DNA of 57,500 nucleotides from Cristatella mucedo (lineage: Eukaryota; Bryozoa; Phylactolaemata; Cristatellidae): NCBI GenBank assembly GCA_009760855.2, contig WPIO01000014.1:405001-462500 (forward strand). Direction: 5' to 3'. Positions 35,505-45,834 of this stretch are shown in pieces. A program made the position numbers and the translations under genes. Under the pieces are notes generated by a model. The model saw only the letters and a program-made list of their open reading frames with translations. It did not search any database and had not been told where the DNA came from. Position 1 is the stretch's first letter, and the number at the start of each line of letters is the position of its first letter.

Positions 35505-35658
35505 CCCTTGTTGCTGTTGGCGCATGCGTTAATATAAAGAGGTTTACCCGGACGGCCGCTCGTCTTACCCTAGCTCAGCGACATGGCGAGAGGCAGCGTG
35601 GCCGGAGTATGGCGGGATTTGGCGGGAACTAGCCTTTGACCCTTGGAACTCGGCTACA

Positions 35659-35812
35659 AATAATACACTTAAGTATCCTCTCAGAAAAATAATCTCTTTC
35701 TAGGTACTTAACGTGTGCTTTAAAATAACTATTCTCAAAATATTGGTGGTAATGTGCTCAATGACAAAGATAATATGGCTAAAGGTAGCATGAACCGTGT
35801 CAGCAGGCATAC
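35659..35812 (-). mobile_element. LINE 3' tail fragment, diverged
   Basis: 'acacttaagtatcctctcag' and 'taatctctttctaggtactt' correspond to the reverse-complement tail; it ends in 'accgtgtcagcaggcata'. Confidence 0.65.
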
Positions 35813-35814
35813 AA

Positions 35815-35965
35815 TGTAATTCATTTGAATAGCGTCCTGAGAGAACGTTATCTTTATTGAGAAACGTCACATATGCCACGGGCTTGAGCCCACGACCTCA
35901 GCCATAAATGCATTCACATTGACCTTGGTTACGATGAGTTTACTTTAACCACAGGGTCAAACCAG
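35815..35965 (-). mobile_element. tRNA-headed SINE with LINE-like 3' tail (copy 2)
   Basis: On the minus strand: 'ggtttgaccctgtggttaaa' (A box), an extra segment with gtgaatgcatttatgg, 'gtcgtgggctcaagcccgtg' (B box), then 'catatgtgacgtttctcaat' and 'aacgttctctcaggacgc', parallel to the LINE tail. Confidence 0.75.
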
Positions 35966-36204
35966 AGAAAGAAAGAGAGAGGGAGGGAGGGGTTACTTAT
36001 GCACAATTATTTATACAAAGCTACTGAATTATTTCGGCGACAGGGATGGCTGTTGGCGCATAGGCGTTTTGGACAGTCGCTTTGGCGGGCCGCCTGGAAG
36101 TAGATCACTTCGACGTTGCACGAGCGTCGTTGGACTCGGCTAGCTACGGTGATTGCTTGTTCCGACGGCGACGGTGAATCGGCGAATTCAACTTTAATCG
36201 AAGT

Positions 36205-36385
36205 GAGTTGCCGGCTTTGGGCTCATACAAACTGAACACACGCTCTCTAGAGGATTCGAGGTTGGTTCGAGGCACAGCTAAGTGATTTGAGTCAGAAAGG
36301 CAGGTGGTACAATGCTTGGCCTGGTGGGAGAGTAGTTTTGATGAATATGCTGAAGCCAGGGAATGAAGAGTCAGTGACAGAACTT
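36205..36385 (-). mobile_element. LINE C-terminal fragment
   Basis: Minus-strand equivalent of the AKHRTTRFSE and 'LAPAYLS' blocks (ggtacaatgcttggcctggt at about 36306). Cut off at a TAA-like junction with the next LINE. Confidence 0.7.
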
Positions 36386-37365
36386 TAAAATATTAATAAT
36401 ACGCTTGCGTTGCATCCTCAGAGATCTGAATCTTTTTCTTGGCACTTTACATATGCTTTAAAAAAGCATGACCAAATTATTAATAGTAAAATGCACAAGC
36501 GCATCAAGCACAACATGGTTAGAAATGACGTGCACAGGGTCAACATGTAAATATTGTTAGTGGCTGCAAGCACATTGTCAGCACCCATAAGCACACAAAG
36601 GACCAATAAAAGGACACACTAAATGCTGTCAGAAACAAGTTCGCTTAAGCTTCGTTTTTAAATATCGTCATGTCAGGGGATGTCGCAACACAAGTCGGGA
36701 GTGATTTTCAGGCTTGGGAGCATACGAGCTAAAGGCCTGGTTTCCAAATGATTTGAGGTTTGTACGACCTAGAGATAAACAATTTTCCTCCGAATAGCGG
36801 TCTGTACGATGCCGGGCCTGGTAGGAGAGTAGTTCCGATTGGTAGGCTACAGCCAGATAACGAAGGGACCTAAAAGTTATTGGCAGAACCTGGAATTCGA
36901 TACAATACTTGATTGAGAACCGGTGCAGGTCGGCAAGATGTGGCTTGATACTTCAACTACGTTGCTCACGACAGACAACGCCAAGCTTCAGAGTTTTGCA
37001 CAAGCTGAAGGGACTGCACACGCCGGTAGACCAGCAAGCAGTGAGTTGCATAAGTCAAGACGGAATGTTACAAATACATTGACCGATTTGAATGCAGCAT
37101 CACTGTCTCAGCACGTCCAAATTATAGAAATCTCATGTAGCTGCAAGTAGACAAAGTTTACCGTGGAGCTGATTTGGTCGACTAGTGCAACCTCATTTTG
37201 GAAGAAGACTTCTAGATTTTGTGCAAATGCAGGCAGCAGAAGATATGCTGGAAGGACTGAGTTTGAGCGTTAAGCTTTTCAATTCTGAGTCACGCTTGGT
37301 GTGTCCATAACAAGTAAGTTGGTTTTATCGTCATTTAATTTGAGAAAGCTTGCTGAGCTTGAGCA
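36386..37365 (-). mobile_element. CR1/L2-like LINE, 5'-truncated
   Basis: Starts with a short TAA tract and diverged tail. It carries the C-terminal blocks (gtacgatgccgggcctggta at about 36807) and RT-thumb sequence up to the Asn/Asp-rich region near 37300. Broken frames. Confidence 0.8.
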
Positions 37366-38620
37366 GCTCACACTTTCTCTGGCGATTGGACGAAGTACGT
37401 AGCGTGAGCCACTCAATTAAGCAGTAAAGATGCACCCAATATGAAAGCCGGAGTTCGTCGCTAAATATGAGGAGATTTGCAAATGGCATAAGTTCAAAGC
37501 TCTGAAGAGTTTCAAATTACTACTAATTGCAATCATCCGCAGAGCGTCAAAGGCCGAACGCACTTTAAGTTTCCGAAAGCTTCGAAAGACTATTAGCTTC
37601 AAATCTCTGAAGTGCTTCAAAGGATTGCATACATTGCAGACTTAAAACCAAATAATCTCAAAAGAACATAGCCCGGGTTATAGATGCGTATACTACGATA
37701 TTGCTTACGATATCCAAAGGGCAAAACGAAAGGTTTGGGGCTGGAATATTTAGCCAGGCTAGAAGCGCTGGCGGCGCGGTAGAAACGACGCTGGCTGCTA
37801 GTTAATTCGAAAGGTCATGAAAAGTTCAAAGAGAAAAGGATCTTTCTTACCAGAGGATCTGCGAAGCTCTGCTTAGACGTCTACCTTAGTGAACGTCCAG
37901 ACGTGTAAACGTAGACCATGCTGTAGTGAACTCATTGGGCTGGGCTTCATGTTAATATCGACGATGTTAATCCGAGCAAGTAAGCTATTCACTAGTTTTC
38001 ATTATCGAGCTGCTAATTTATAGCTGATTTTTATTTAATGCCAGGATGTGCCGGCTTTAAATTTATTGCAAATTCGCTGGAACTACTGCAGGCACGCATT
38101 ACTGGCTTGGTTTCGCAGCAGCGGCACCGGTTTGGCGACGCGTTTCTGGTGCTCTCGATGTCTAGCAAAGAGGAGTCCACTGAATTACTACAATGTTTCT
38201 CGATAAATTAATGCAAGTCTTTGAAAGCTCTATAAGAAGCAGCTGGAATGGCTGCAACTTACAGAAGAATCTTTTCTCGTAGGTTTCCCCAGAATTCTAG
38301 AAGGTCGGCATTAGATTTGGAAAGTGCTTGGATATGTCGGCTTAAGGCTAACATAGTGGCTTTGATCCACAAGTGAATTACAAGAGATTATTTCAGTGGT
38401 CCGGTGGATGACGATCGGAGGAGGCGAAAGTAAGAGTCGAGAGAGGAAGCATTTGCTTTATTGGACGTCTGCTCCACACTGAAAGGGGCTGACACGAAAC
38501 TAAGCTGTTTCTGCTGATAGCAAGGAAAGGGATGAGGGCAAAGCAAAAGCCAGGGTCATGGGTCACGTCGATCCCTTCTTGGGAAGCCATCATTCCAGAC
38601 TATCTTGGTGGGCATGAAGT
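37366..38620. other. No recognised feature
   Basis: Short frames only (for example 37417-37620 minus). Several near-repeats of 'cttcaaa' occur near 37490-37620. Confidence 0.4.
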
Positions 38621-38621
38621 A

Positions 38622-38780
38622 ATAGTAATAGTTATTAACTATGATAATGAAATCATTTTTTAGCGCCTAAGAGAGCTAAATCTCATTCTAACCACTTCGC
38701 ACAGACAGATCGGAAGCTTATCCAGCGATTAGTCGTAGCGATTGCAGCATTCGCAAGACTACACAGGATGCACAAGTATA
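38622..38780 (-). mobile_element. LINE 3' tail, second subfamily
   Basis: 'tagcgcctaagagagctaaa' and 'tctcattctaaccacttcgc' resemble the tail at 8.9 kb. Confidence 0.5.
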
Positions 38781-38799
38781 TAGGATAATGCAAAAGGAT

Positions 38800-38864
38800 T
38801 TATACATGTATATATATTTATATATGTATATATATATATATAACATGACATTAAACTACATTAT

Positions 38865-38908
<44 letters not shown>
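38800..38908. repeat. AT-rich microsatellite
   Basis: Two (TA)n tracts separated by about 35 bp. Confidence 0.9.
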
Positions 38909-38910
<2 letters not shown>

Positions 38911-38914
38911 ATGT

Positions 38915-39104
38915 TATCCATTTCCGTCTGTAACTCCACAAAGCCACAAAAACTATGTGGGTGTTACGCTGGAGAGTTTTGTATAGCGCACTCACAGCCG
39001 AGGCGGCTTTCGGTATGCATTCGGTAGCCAACAGACTTCATCTCACGCAACAAGGAGAAAGTGGAAAGCGTAGCAGAGTCAGGAGAACAGCTGAGGTAGG
39101 GAGT
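38915..39104 (-). mobile_element. ACATT-tailed retroposon (family B), long copy
   Basis: Minus strand: 'ctgttctcctgactctgcta', 'ttgcgtgagatgaagtctgt', 'gtgagtgcgctatacaaaac', 'ggctttgtggagttacagac'. Ends next to an AT microsatellite. Confidence 0.75.
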
Positions 39105-39107
39105 AAT

Positions 39108-39437
39108 TTGATAATAATAATAATGCACTTGAAAAAGAGCGCTCAGAAAACTCAATCTCTTTCTAGGCGCTTTAGATTTGCTGCAAAGGAAACATGATTG
39201 AATGGTGAGTGGCATCATGCTTGATAAATTACATGGTTTGGGGCGACATGCACAGGGTCAGCATGCAAGTGTGGTTAGTGGCAGCATGCACACTGTAAGC
39301 ACGCATAAGCACTTTAAGGACGAATCGCAGGGGCCCACTAAATGCTGTCATAAATAGGTGCGTTTTTAATTTATTTTTAATGTGGTCAAGTCAGGGGATG
39401 TCGTGACGCAAGTCGGGAGTGAGTTCAGAGTAGCATG
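39108..39437 (-). mobile_element. LINE 3' end
   Basis: TAA repeat, reverse family tail, through 'caagtcaggggatgtcgtga' to 'gcaagtcgggagtgagttca', where the LINE match stops. Confidence 0.8.
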
Positions 39438-39543
39438 GAAGTAGCAGTGCATACGAACCCCAAGTGTTGGCTCCAAAGAAGAGGAAAGGTCTTTTAGCTT
39501 CGCCTTATACGTCATCAAAAGAGGCCATGAAATATAGCGCATC

Positions 39544-39660
39544 ATCTCCGTCTGCAACTCCGCAAAGTCGCGGAGTACTAAGCGGGTGAGTTAAACTGGA
39601 CAGTCGTATAGCGCTCAGTTAAAGCCTGGCAAATTTTGGTGCACGTACGGTAGGCAAAAG
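39544..39660 (-). mobile_element. Family B fragment, diverged
   Basis: 'atctccgtctgcaactccgc' and 'tcgtatagcgctcagttaaa' match the reverse complement of family B. Confidence 0.45.
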
Positions 39661-40025
39661 AACTCTGTATGTAATTAGTTAGATAGTTCCAGGCTTTATG
39701 CGCGTCGGAACCGGTCGTGCTGGAAAGAAGGTGATGCATGGCCTCGTCCCGCCCCCTTGTACCGACATGAATTCGAATGCCAGTGGCCTTGCCACCGACC
39801 CCTTTCAGACTTCTTTCACTGACACGGTTGTTATATGGGGCCTGGCAGAAGTTGATAGGAAAAGAGGCTTTTCTAGATGGATCCCGTCTGTCAAGAATGA
39901 CGGGCCAAGTGCTCGAAAAGGAATAATAGATACCACGAGCAAGTGGCAAGAGCAAATATGCGTACTGGCATTTTAAATCAATCGAATTGCATAATAACCA
40001 GAGAGCTGAGCTCCACTAGGCCCGG

Positions 40026-40144
40026 GTTTGACACTGGGGTTAAAGTGCTCCCCTTCGACGACCTCGGTAGTGGTCACGAGCCCTGCGAAGACGTGACGCC
40101 TGGATAGAGATTCAGTTCCCTTAATGCACTATGCAAAGGAATTA
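40026..40144 (+). mobile_element. tRNA-headed SINE with LINE-like 3' tail (copy 3)
   Basis: 'tttgacactggggttaaagt' head, 'acctcggtagtggtcacgag' at the B-box region, then 'tagagattcagttcccttaa' as the LINE-like tail. Lacks the internal extra segment. Confidence 0.65.
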
Positions 40145-40506
40145 AATATATATATATATCTCTAGATGTTTGAAGGGTGTTGGTTGGAATGGTAGAGCTA
40201 TGTTAACCGATTTAGGAAACGACGAATACCTTTCGGGAAGAGTGTCGGTTGGAATTTTCAAAGCGAAACCTGGGGATGTTCTAAGCGAAAACAATTGCTC
40301 AATCTTACCTGGCAGCGAAAGAATTTCGGAGGACTATTATACATTAAAACAATGTCAGCGCTGTGCACAAGTCGACTCAATTTTGAGCCGTTGGCCATCA
40401 AAAGGCAAGCAATCATTCAGAGAACTTTCAAATAGATGCAGGTGCGTGGCTTGGTAATAAACTGTCTGACGAGGCCAAGTAGTGTGTAGCGAGCTACCTT
40501 CTAGAA

Positions 40507-40700
40507 CAGTGGTTCTCAATTTTCCTAATGCCGCGACCCTTTAATACAGTTCCTCATGTTAAAGCGACTCCAAACCGTAAAATTACTGTTTGCGAAATGT
40601 GTAAATGCACATCTTTCGTTTTCCGGTGGTCTTAGGCTACCCTCGTGAAAGGGTCATTCGACCTCCAAAAGGGTTTCGACCCACAGGATGAGAACCGCTG
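40507..40700. mobile_element. SPIN-like hAT MITE with perfect 8-bp duplication
   Basis: A 194-bp element with inverted ends: CAGTGGTTCTCAATTTTCC at the left and, on the reverse strand, CAGCGGTTCTCATCCTGTGG at the right. Both ends resemble the SPIN family of hAT transposons as I remember it, including 'atgccgcgaccctttaatac' and 'gtggtcttaggctaccctcg'. It is flanked by TTCTAGAA on both sides (40499-40506 and 40701-40708), an exact nTCTAGAn hAT target site. No transposase. Confidence 0.88.
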
Positions 40701-41177
40701 TTCTAGAAGGAGCCCGAGAAGGTGCCGTAGGCGAACGCTCCTTCTGGCTGACCGCAGGAATTGCAATCCCGCACGAATTGCAACTCTCAACCTCAAACGA
40801 GTAGTCTGCTAAATCGGGCGGGGGGGGGGCGGCGGCAGCGGTCGTTAGGATGCTCGTACGCTGCCCTCACATGTGCGATTTTCGCTCGTGAGAGCAAGAT
40901 TGTCTTTGGGAGCCAAAACAACGCGAGCCTGACGACGTGGCCCGTGTGCAGCCTTGCTCAGTTTTCGTTCTACCGCGGCCCGAGTCCGGCAGTGGCGTGT
41001 AGATTCGGTTCCCGTAGCTTCGAGTGCAGCATTCACGACACGTGAAATGCAAGCTGCCAAAGGCTCGTTCGGAATTTCGCCAGGCGCCATGTCCAGCCCC
41101 CAAGTAGCAGCAGCGAGGGGGGGAGGGGGTTAATATTGAGAGCAAGGCAAGAGTTCACGCGAGTCGCGAGTCATTAC

Positions 41178-41335
41178 TGGGCCGCCTTAGCCCAACAGCT
41201 AAGATGCTCGCTCTTTACGACCGAGGTCGTGCGTTCGAATTCTGTAGTGGGCGATCCTTTGTTGTCAACTTTAAGCGGCGGCAATAGCCGTTAAGGCTCT
41301 TCCGCCGCTAGACAAATGAGGCTATTAAATCTGCT
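41178..41335 (+). mobile_element. tRNA-headed SINE (family A)
   Basis: 'gccttagcccaacagctaag' (A box), 'ggtcgtgcgttcgaattctg' (B box, GTTCGAATTC), body 'ggctcttccgccgctagaca', end 'aatgaggctattaaatctgc'. Followed by an AC/AT microsatellite at 41337-41376. Confidence 0.75.
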
Positions 41336-41336
41336 T

Positions 41337-41377
<41 letters not shown>

Positions 41378-41378
<1 letters not shown>

Positions 41379-41545
41379 CATCCGGGTGGTTGTATCGATG
41401 AGCAAAGCCAACCCTGGTCGAAGCCTAGGGTAAGTTTCGCGAACTTCACTATCCAGGCCGTGGGTTCAAGTCCTATTCAGGCAACTCTTTGATGCCCGCT
41501 GCAATCCGGGGTGATGAGCCGCCAGGGCTCTACTGCTGCAGCATG
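41378..41545 (+). mobile_element. tRNA-headed SINE (family A), adjacent tandem copy
   Basis: 'ccgtgggttcaagtcctatt' is a canonical B box (GGTTCAAGTCC). The body 'gatgagccgccagggctcta' resembles family A, but the A-box region is degraded. Confidence 0.6.
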
Positions 41546-42129
41546 ACCGATGCTTTCGAATGCCAAATTTTACCCTGCTTCTGCTTCACTTTAACTTTTC
41601 GCTGCACATGCTCACGCCCGGCAGCATGCTTTGAAACGTGGATTGAACTTCGATGGCTTTAACGCGTACCTCTTTGCCAACTTAAACGTAAGCGACCGTA
41701 ACGACGAAACGTAACGACAGGGTACGCCGGCAGCACTGAGAGCTGTCCGAGCAGCAGCGAATGCTGACACTGAAGCAAGCGAAGCCGTTCCATGCCACGT
41801 GACGAGCGGCAAGTACTCTTGCCTGAGCTACATCCTGGGCGGTCAGTTTTATGGTCAGTGCGCTGAGTATTGCCGCGGTCTCGAAGTGCAGAGTGCCTAT
41901 TTATGAGCGGCGAGTGGACGTTGCATTACATTAATTACAAGTCTTAGACGAGTGCGATTCTAATTTGCAGGGTGACTAAGCAGGTCAACTTGGAGCGAGC
42001 TCTGCGAGTTCGGTTTCGAGCTCTAGCACCCACCATCATAGTTAGATTCGAGCTGGTGTGGCTTGATTATTAAATGCGGCTGCAGGCACGCGCCGGTATC
42101 TGGGTTAGGGGCAGCCGGGAGCTTTCATG

Positions 42130-42480
42130 CTAAATGTCATTTCCTTGCATTCGGTCATCGAGCGCTACCCACGTTGCTGTTTCGGTAGCAGAATCGTTTT
42201 CCGAAAATCGAGATTCCCTTAAGCGTCGAATACGAAAACCGATACGGCTAAGACCTTTTACAGCATGTCTGCTTGCTTTTTGACAGTACCGCACGAGAAC
42301 GTATGGGCGCCTGAATGCTCGCCGCTTGAGCTCCGGAGTCGCTGGCTGCTACATCGCACCCTCGGTCGGCTGCTACATCGCACCGGCTTGAGCTTCCACT
42401 CCCAAACGGGCTGCGATTATTGCTTCGCTGAATGTTAGCGACCTTACTATTAGGTACGATCGTGCGAATGGCCATTGTCG
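42130..42480. repeat. Unclassified dispersed repeat X, copy 1
   Basis: 'gtagcagaatcgttttccga', 'gatacggctaagacctttta' and 'ttaggtacgatcgtgcgaat' have counterparts, in the same order, at 51.1-51.2 and 52.0-52.1 kb. Confidence 0.55.
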
Positions 42481-42504
42481 TTTTGAAGCTAAAGACGCAC
42501 TTTT

Positions 42505-42680
42505 CTCATAGATCGTTTTCACAGCATTTGCTGGGTCCGTGTGCATTGTCTGTGCGAGCTCATTCGTGCTGACAGTGTGCATGCTATCGCCATCCACATC
42601 GACGTGCTTCCTATACCGCATGAGCAAAGTGCCCAGAAAGAGTTCTCTCGGAGAACTATGCCAATATATTATTATTTAAA
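42505..42680 (+). mobile_element. LINE 3' tail, diverged
   Basis: 'cgtgctgacagtgtgcatgc' and 'gagcaaagtgcccagaaaga' with a short ATT end. Confidence 0.65.
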
Positions 42681-43210
42681 GTCTACTCACGGGCTGAGAA
42701 TGCTGCAGCGTCTGCTGCTCGCCGATTTTCTCCAGGTGTAAGGCACGTGGTTGCAAAACGTCTGGCTCTCCCCACCATTTAATTGCTACGTAAATTGCGA
42801 GCATTTAGATAGGATTAAAGCGAACATCTCTCGGCTTGCCAAGCTATCGGAATAGCGCATACCTCGCGTGCTAAAAACTTAAAATGTATAATCACGTAGG
42901 TAGATTTGTCAACATTATTCAGCTGACAAGATTTTAATTTTACTCTCAACCTATCGCATTTGTAACGGTATGAACAGCTTTCCCTGTTTACCGTTACACA
43001 ATCTCAAGTTATAATGCGAGGAGTAATATTCACCGATAGCATAAAAGGGAGGGTCGGCTGCCCTCCGGGCTTAAAGAATCAGATGTAAATCGACAGTTCG
43101 TAAATAAAGCATTTATACTGATTCCGAGAAGCAGAAAATGGTTCTTATAAGGTACTAAACCCCTGCCTCTAAAATTTCTGAGGAATAACATACTTCTGTA
43201 ACCTTGTAAA
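42681..43210. other. No recognised feature
   Basis: AT-rich, no open frame of note. Confidence 0.4.
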
Positions 43211-43336
43211 AAATATAATTAATTTAGATAGCGACCTAAAAGAACTTAATCTCTATTCATGCGCTTCACATATGCCACACGGCTCGAACCCACGACCTCG
43301 GTCGGGGCGAGCACCTTAACCACTGGGCCAAACTAG
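43211..43336 (-). mobile_element. tRNA-headed SINE with LINE-like 3' tail (copy 4, best preserved)
   Basis: Minus strand: 'ttggcccagtggttaaggtg' (A box), 'ggtcgtgggttcgagccgtg' (B box GGTTCGAGCC), then 'gcatatgtgaagcgcatgaa', 'tagagattaagttcttttag' and 'gtcgctatctaaattaatta'. The last three align with the LINE tail. Confidence 0.8.
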
Positions 43337-43849
43337 TTCAGATGCGTTTCTTTCGGCAGTCGATACCGTCTCTGTAGTTTATTCTCCATAGTAAAGTTAG
43401 TATAGGCTGGGTTAGATTTGCATGCCACGAACTTGGTAAATGTATCTTTACCTCATCTTCGAAATGTCCAAAAGATCGGCCAAACTCGGAAGCTAATCAG
43501 AATCTCACTTGGGCTAGCCACAACTTTTTTGCCGATAGCAAATATTGAATTCGTCAGCCATAACAAGTTGCTGATGGCAGGTGAATGCTAATATGTTTCC
43601 TTAAGCTGGTGTCAACCAGAAGGTACTTCAAATCAAGTTAAGGATGCATACCGGAGGTGTAAAAACTTTAGACTAGTAAGTAACCGGATGAGTCGGCTCC
43701 TCAAATTTAGATTAGTATGATGCAGACTAGGCAATGCTGTCATATTTAATGAGATTGCAATGCTTCGTGCCAATGGTCAGGCTAGGTAACTAATTGTTTA
43801 CAGGAAGCGGACGTGTCAAAAGGCGGTTGGTAGGTCATGTAGCGAATAA
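43337..43849. other. No recognised feature
   Basis: No gene or repeat recognised. Confidence 0.4.
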
Positions 43850-44122
43850 TAATAATGGTTAAATCGGCGGAACACCCAAAAGGAACAAAACTCCTTTCTA
43901 AGCGATTCGTATATGCTGCAAAGGAAGCATGTCGATCGGATGTGATACAAAAGTAGTGTCAAGCCCATAAAGGGCACCCCACATGGACCCAGCAAACGCT
44001 GTGAGAAATAGGTGCGTTTTTAGCTTCTTTTTAACTGTCGCCGAGTCAGGGACGTCATGATGGTATCAGTCTGGTGCGATGACCATGCTCCGGGAACATC
44101 CTGACTAAAGGCACGGTCTCTA
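43850..44122 (-). mobile_element. LINE 3' end, diverged
   Basis: TAA repeat, 'actcctttctaagcgattcg', then 'aataggtgcgtttttagctt' and 'ctaaaggcacggtctctaaa'. Confidence 0.75.
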
Positions 44123-44945
44123 AAGACTACAAAAAAAGACACAAAAACCCTCAGCTTAGTAGGACCCCTGGTTAGTAGCATGCACCTAATTGCACATAAG
44201 TATGCATGCAAAAGAACACAAGGACAAAATAAAGTTGACAGGTGTCAAAAGGGAAAGCAGAGTGAAACGGATGTGCTTTAAAGTGACACTTAAATGATGC
44301 AAAGTAATCCTTGCTTGTTGGATGTATGGAATAAATCGCAGGCCACATGGGAGAGCGTTACAGTGTGCTTAGTCAGAGGAGCAAACTCGTTCAGCACATC
44401 GACTAGTGCTTCGCTATAGCTATCCACCATTGAGGGCCTGTTGGACAGAGAAAATAGCAGTGGGCAGGACCAGAGGTCATAGGTCTCGAGGTTACGCGAT
44501 TACCAAATAATTTTGGATAGCAAAGGGCATGCTAACCCCACACTGAAAGAGACCTGTATGTGGTCAGATGTGTTGCTTATAGCCACAGCTTAACGACTGT
44601 AGTCAAATGAGCATAAGGCAACGTACCTACCTGATAGGGAAGTAGTTCAGTTAGGTGAAAGCCGAAGCAAGAGAGTGAACCTTAAAAGGGATTTGAACCA
44701 CCTTGAAGTCGAGACGCTACTTGCAGAGGAGCCGGTGCAGGTCTGTAAGAAGGGGCGTAATGAGGCAATGACAATTGTGATAGACAACCCTTGCTGGAGA
44801 GTTCTGCACCGATTAGAAGTGCCTTATTGAACAGGCCAGATGCAATGATCAAGGTTGAGTAAACCAATGCTCCATCGAAAATCAGCAAAAATCAGTCGAA
44901 AGATGTATTTGCTTCAGGGCACATTTGGACGACCTTAAGTTTAGG
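44123..44945 (-). mobile_element. LINE, second subfamily
   Basis: Its left 200 bp (from 'ccctcagcttagtaggaccc') is nearly identical to 48190-48340. Upstream on the minus strand are C-terminal LINE blocks (tacttgcagaggagccggtg at about 44718). Confidence 0.65.
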
Positions 44946-45834
44946 ACTGTCATCGGACGTATTGCAATAAAAAAACATCACAAGCAGCCTTCAGCGATAA
45001 CGCATCGTTGCACCACCGATTCTTAAAAAAATGTCCTAAGGATAAAAGACCTCAAGAAAAAATATAGAGCTGCTGGTGTTCAAGGCACACCATGACAAGC
45101 ACCACAAGTATTCCCCACCATCATACGACTATTTGCATAGAACAGTGCTCCAGTCACACATGAAGCACGCACCCATGCAGCACGATGGATCCACACGAAG
45201 TGCTTGCAACCACACCAAACGTGCCAATTGAACCTCGATTAGCCGAAAAAGCCAATACGATGGCAAATACATGTCTCACTGACTGGGCTGAGATCAAGCG
45301 AGTTTCAAAGTAACTCGGTTACAGCCTAGGCTTCGAATACATCGAGCTCTTAAAGACAGAGCGATATTGCGCATACAATGGTTACCAGGCAAGTTAACGA
45401 TCGGTCGCTGCTGCCACGCAATGCTTGCATGGCTACCAACGGCTGCCGTAGGAGGTGCCGTCAGTCTAAAGGCCAGCTTACGCTGCTGTACAAATGCAAA
45501 CGGCTCTGATACACATGTCGAGCTATGCCTTAGCGAAATCGCTACAAATACATTATGCCTACGAGGGAAAAGATAGTTTCTAGCAACACACTAAGGCAGC
45601 TGCCGAGCCCAGAATCGGTTGGTATCACCTCGTGGGGTCTTTCGAACTCCGTGCACAGCTGTATGTGGTGGTGGAGTGTGGGCACTGTAAACCCCAGCAT
45701 GTGCCATCCTTAATTTTGTAATAACACCACCTTTGTTCTAAACTCGAGCCACGGTTTTTCACATGGTACACCGGAATCTGCCAGGGCTTGCCATTACGAC
45801 GACACGAAAGCCTGCACCCACGCGAAAGCAAGTG
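44946..45834. other. Probable 3' flank/3' UTR of the PCSK5-like gene
   Basis: Lies just downstream of the minus-strand stop codon. No repeat or gene recognised. Confidence 0.35.

Larger units (their letters stand above)
34321..35658 (+). mobile_element. Putative solo LTR, copy with two nested LINEs
   Basis: Starts TGTACCCAGGCT and ends CGGCTACA. After removing 34333-34660 and 35224-35504 it is 729 bp and about 97% like 11932-12662 by eye. AATAAT lies on both sides, but the flank is itself a TAA repeat, so the duplication is not decisive. The TATA-like 'taatataaag' lies near 35530. Confidence 0.55.

Noticed and set aside
41178-41260. Possible tRNA gene
   Set aside because: A and B boxes are present but there is no complementary acceptor stem, and the unit continues into a SINE body seen in other copies.
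43260-43336. Possible tRNA gene on the minus strand
   Set aside because: Same reason: it is the head of the LINE-tailed SINE, with three other copies in the window.
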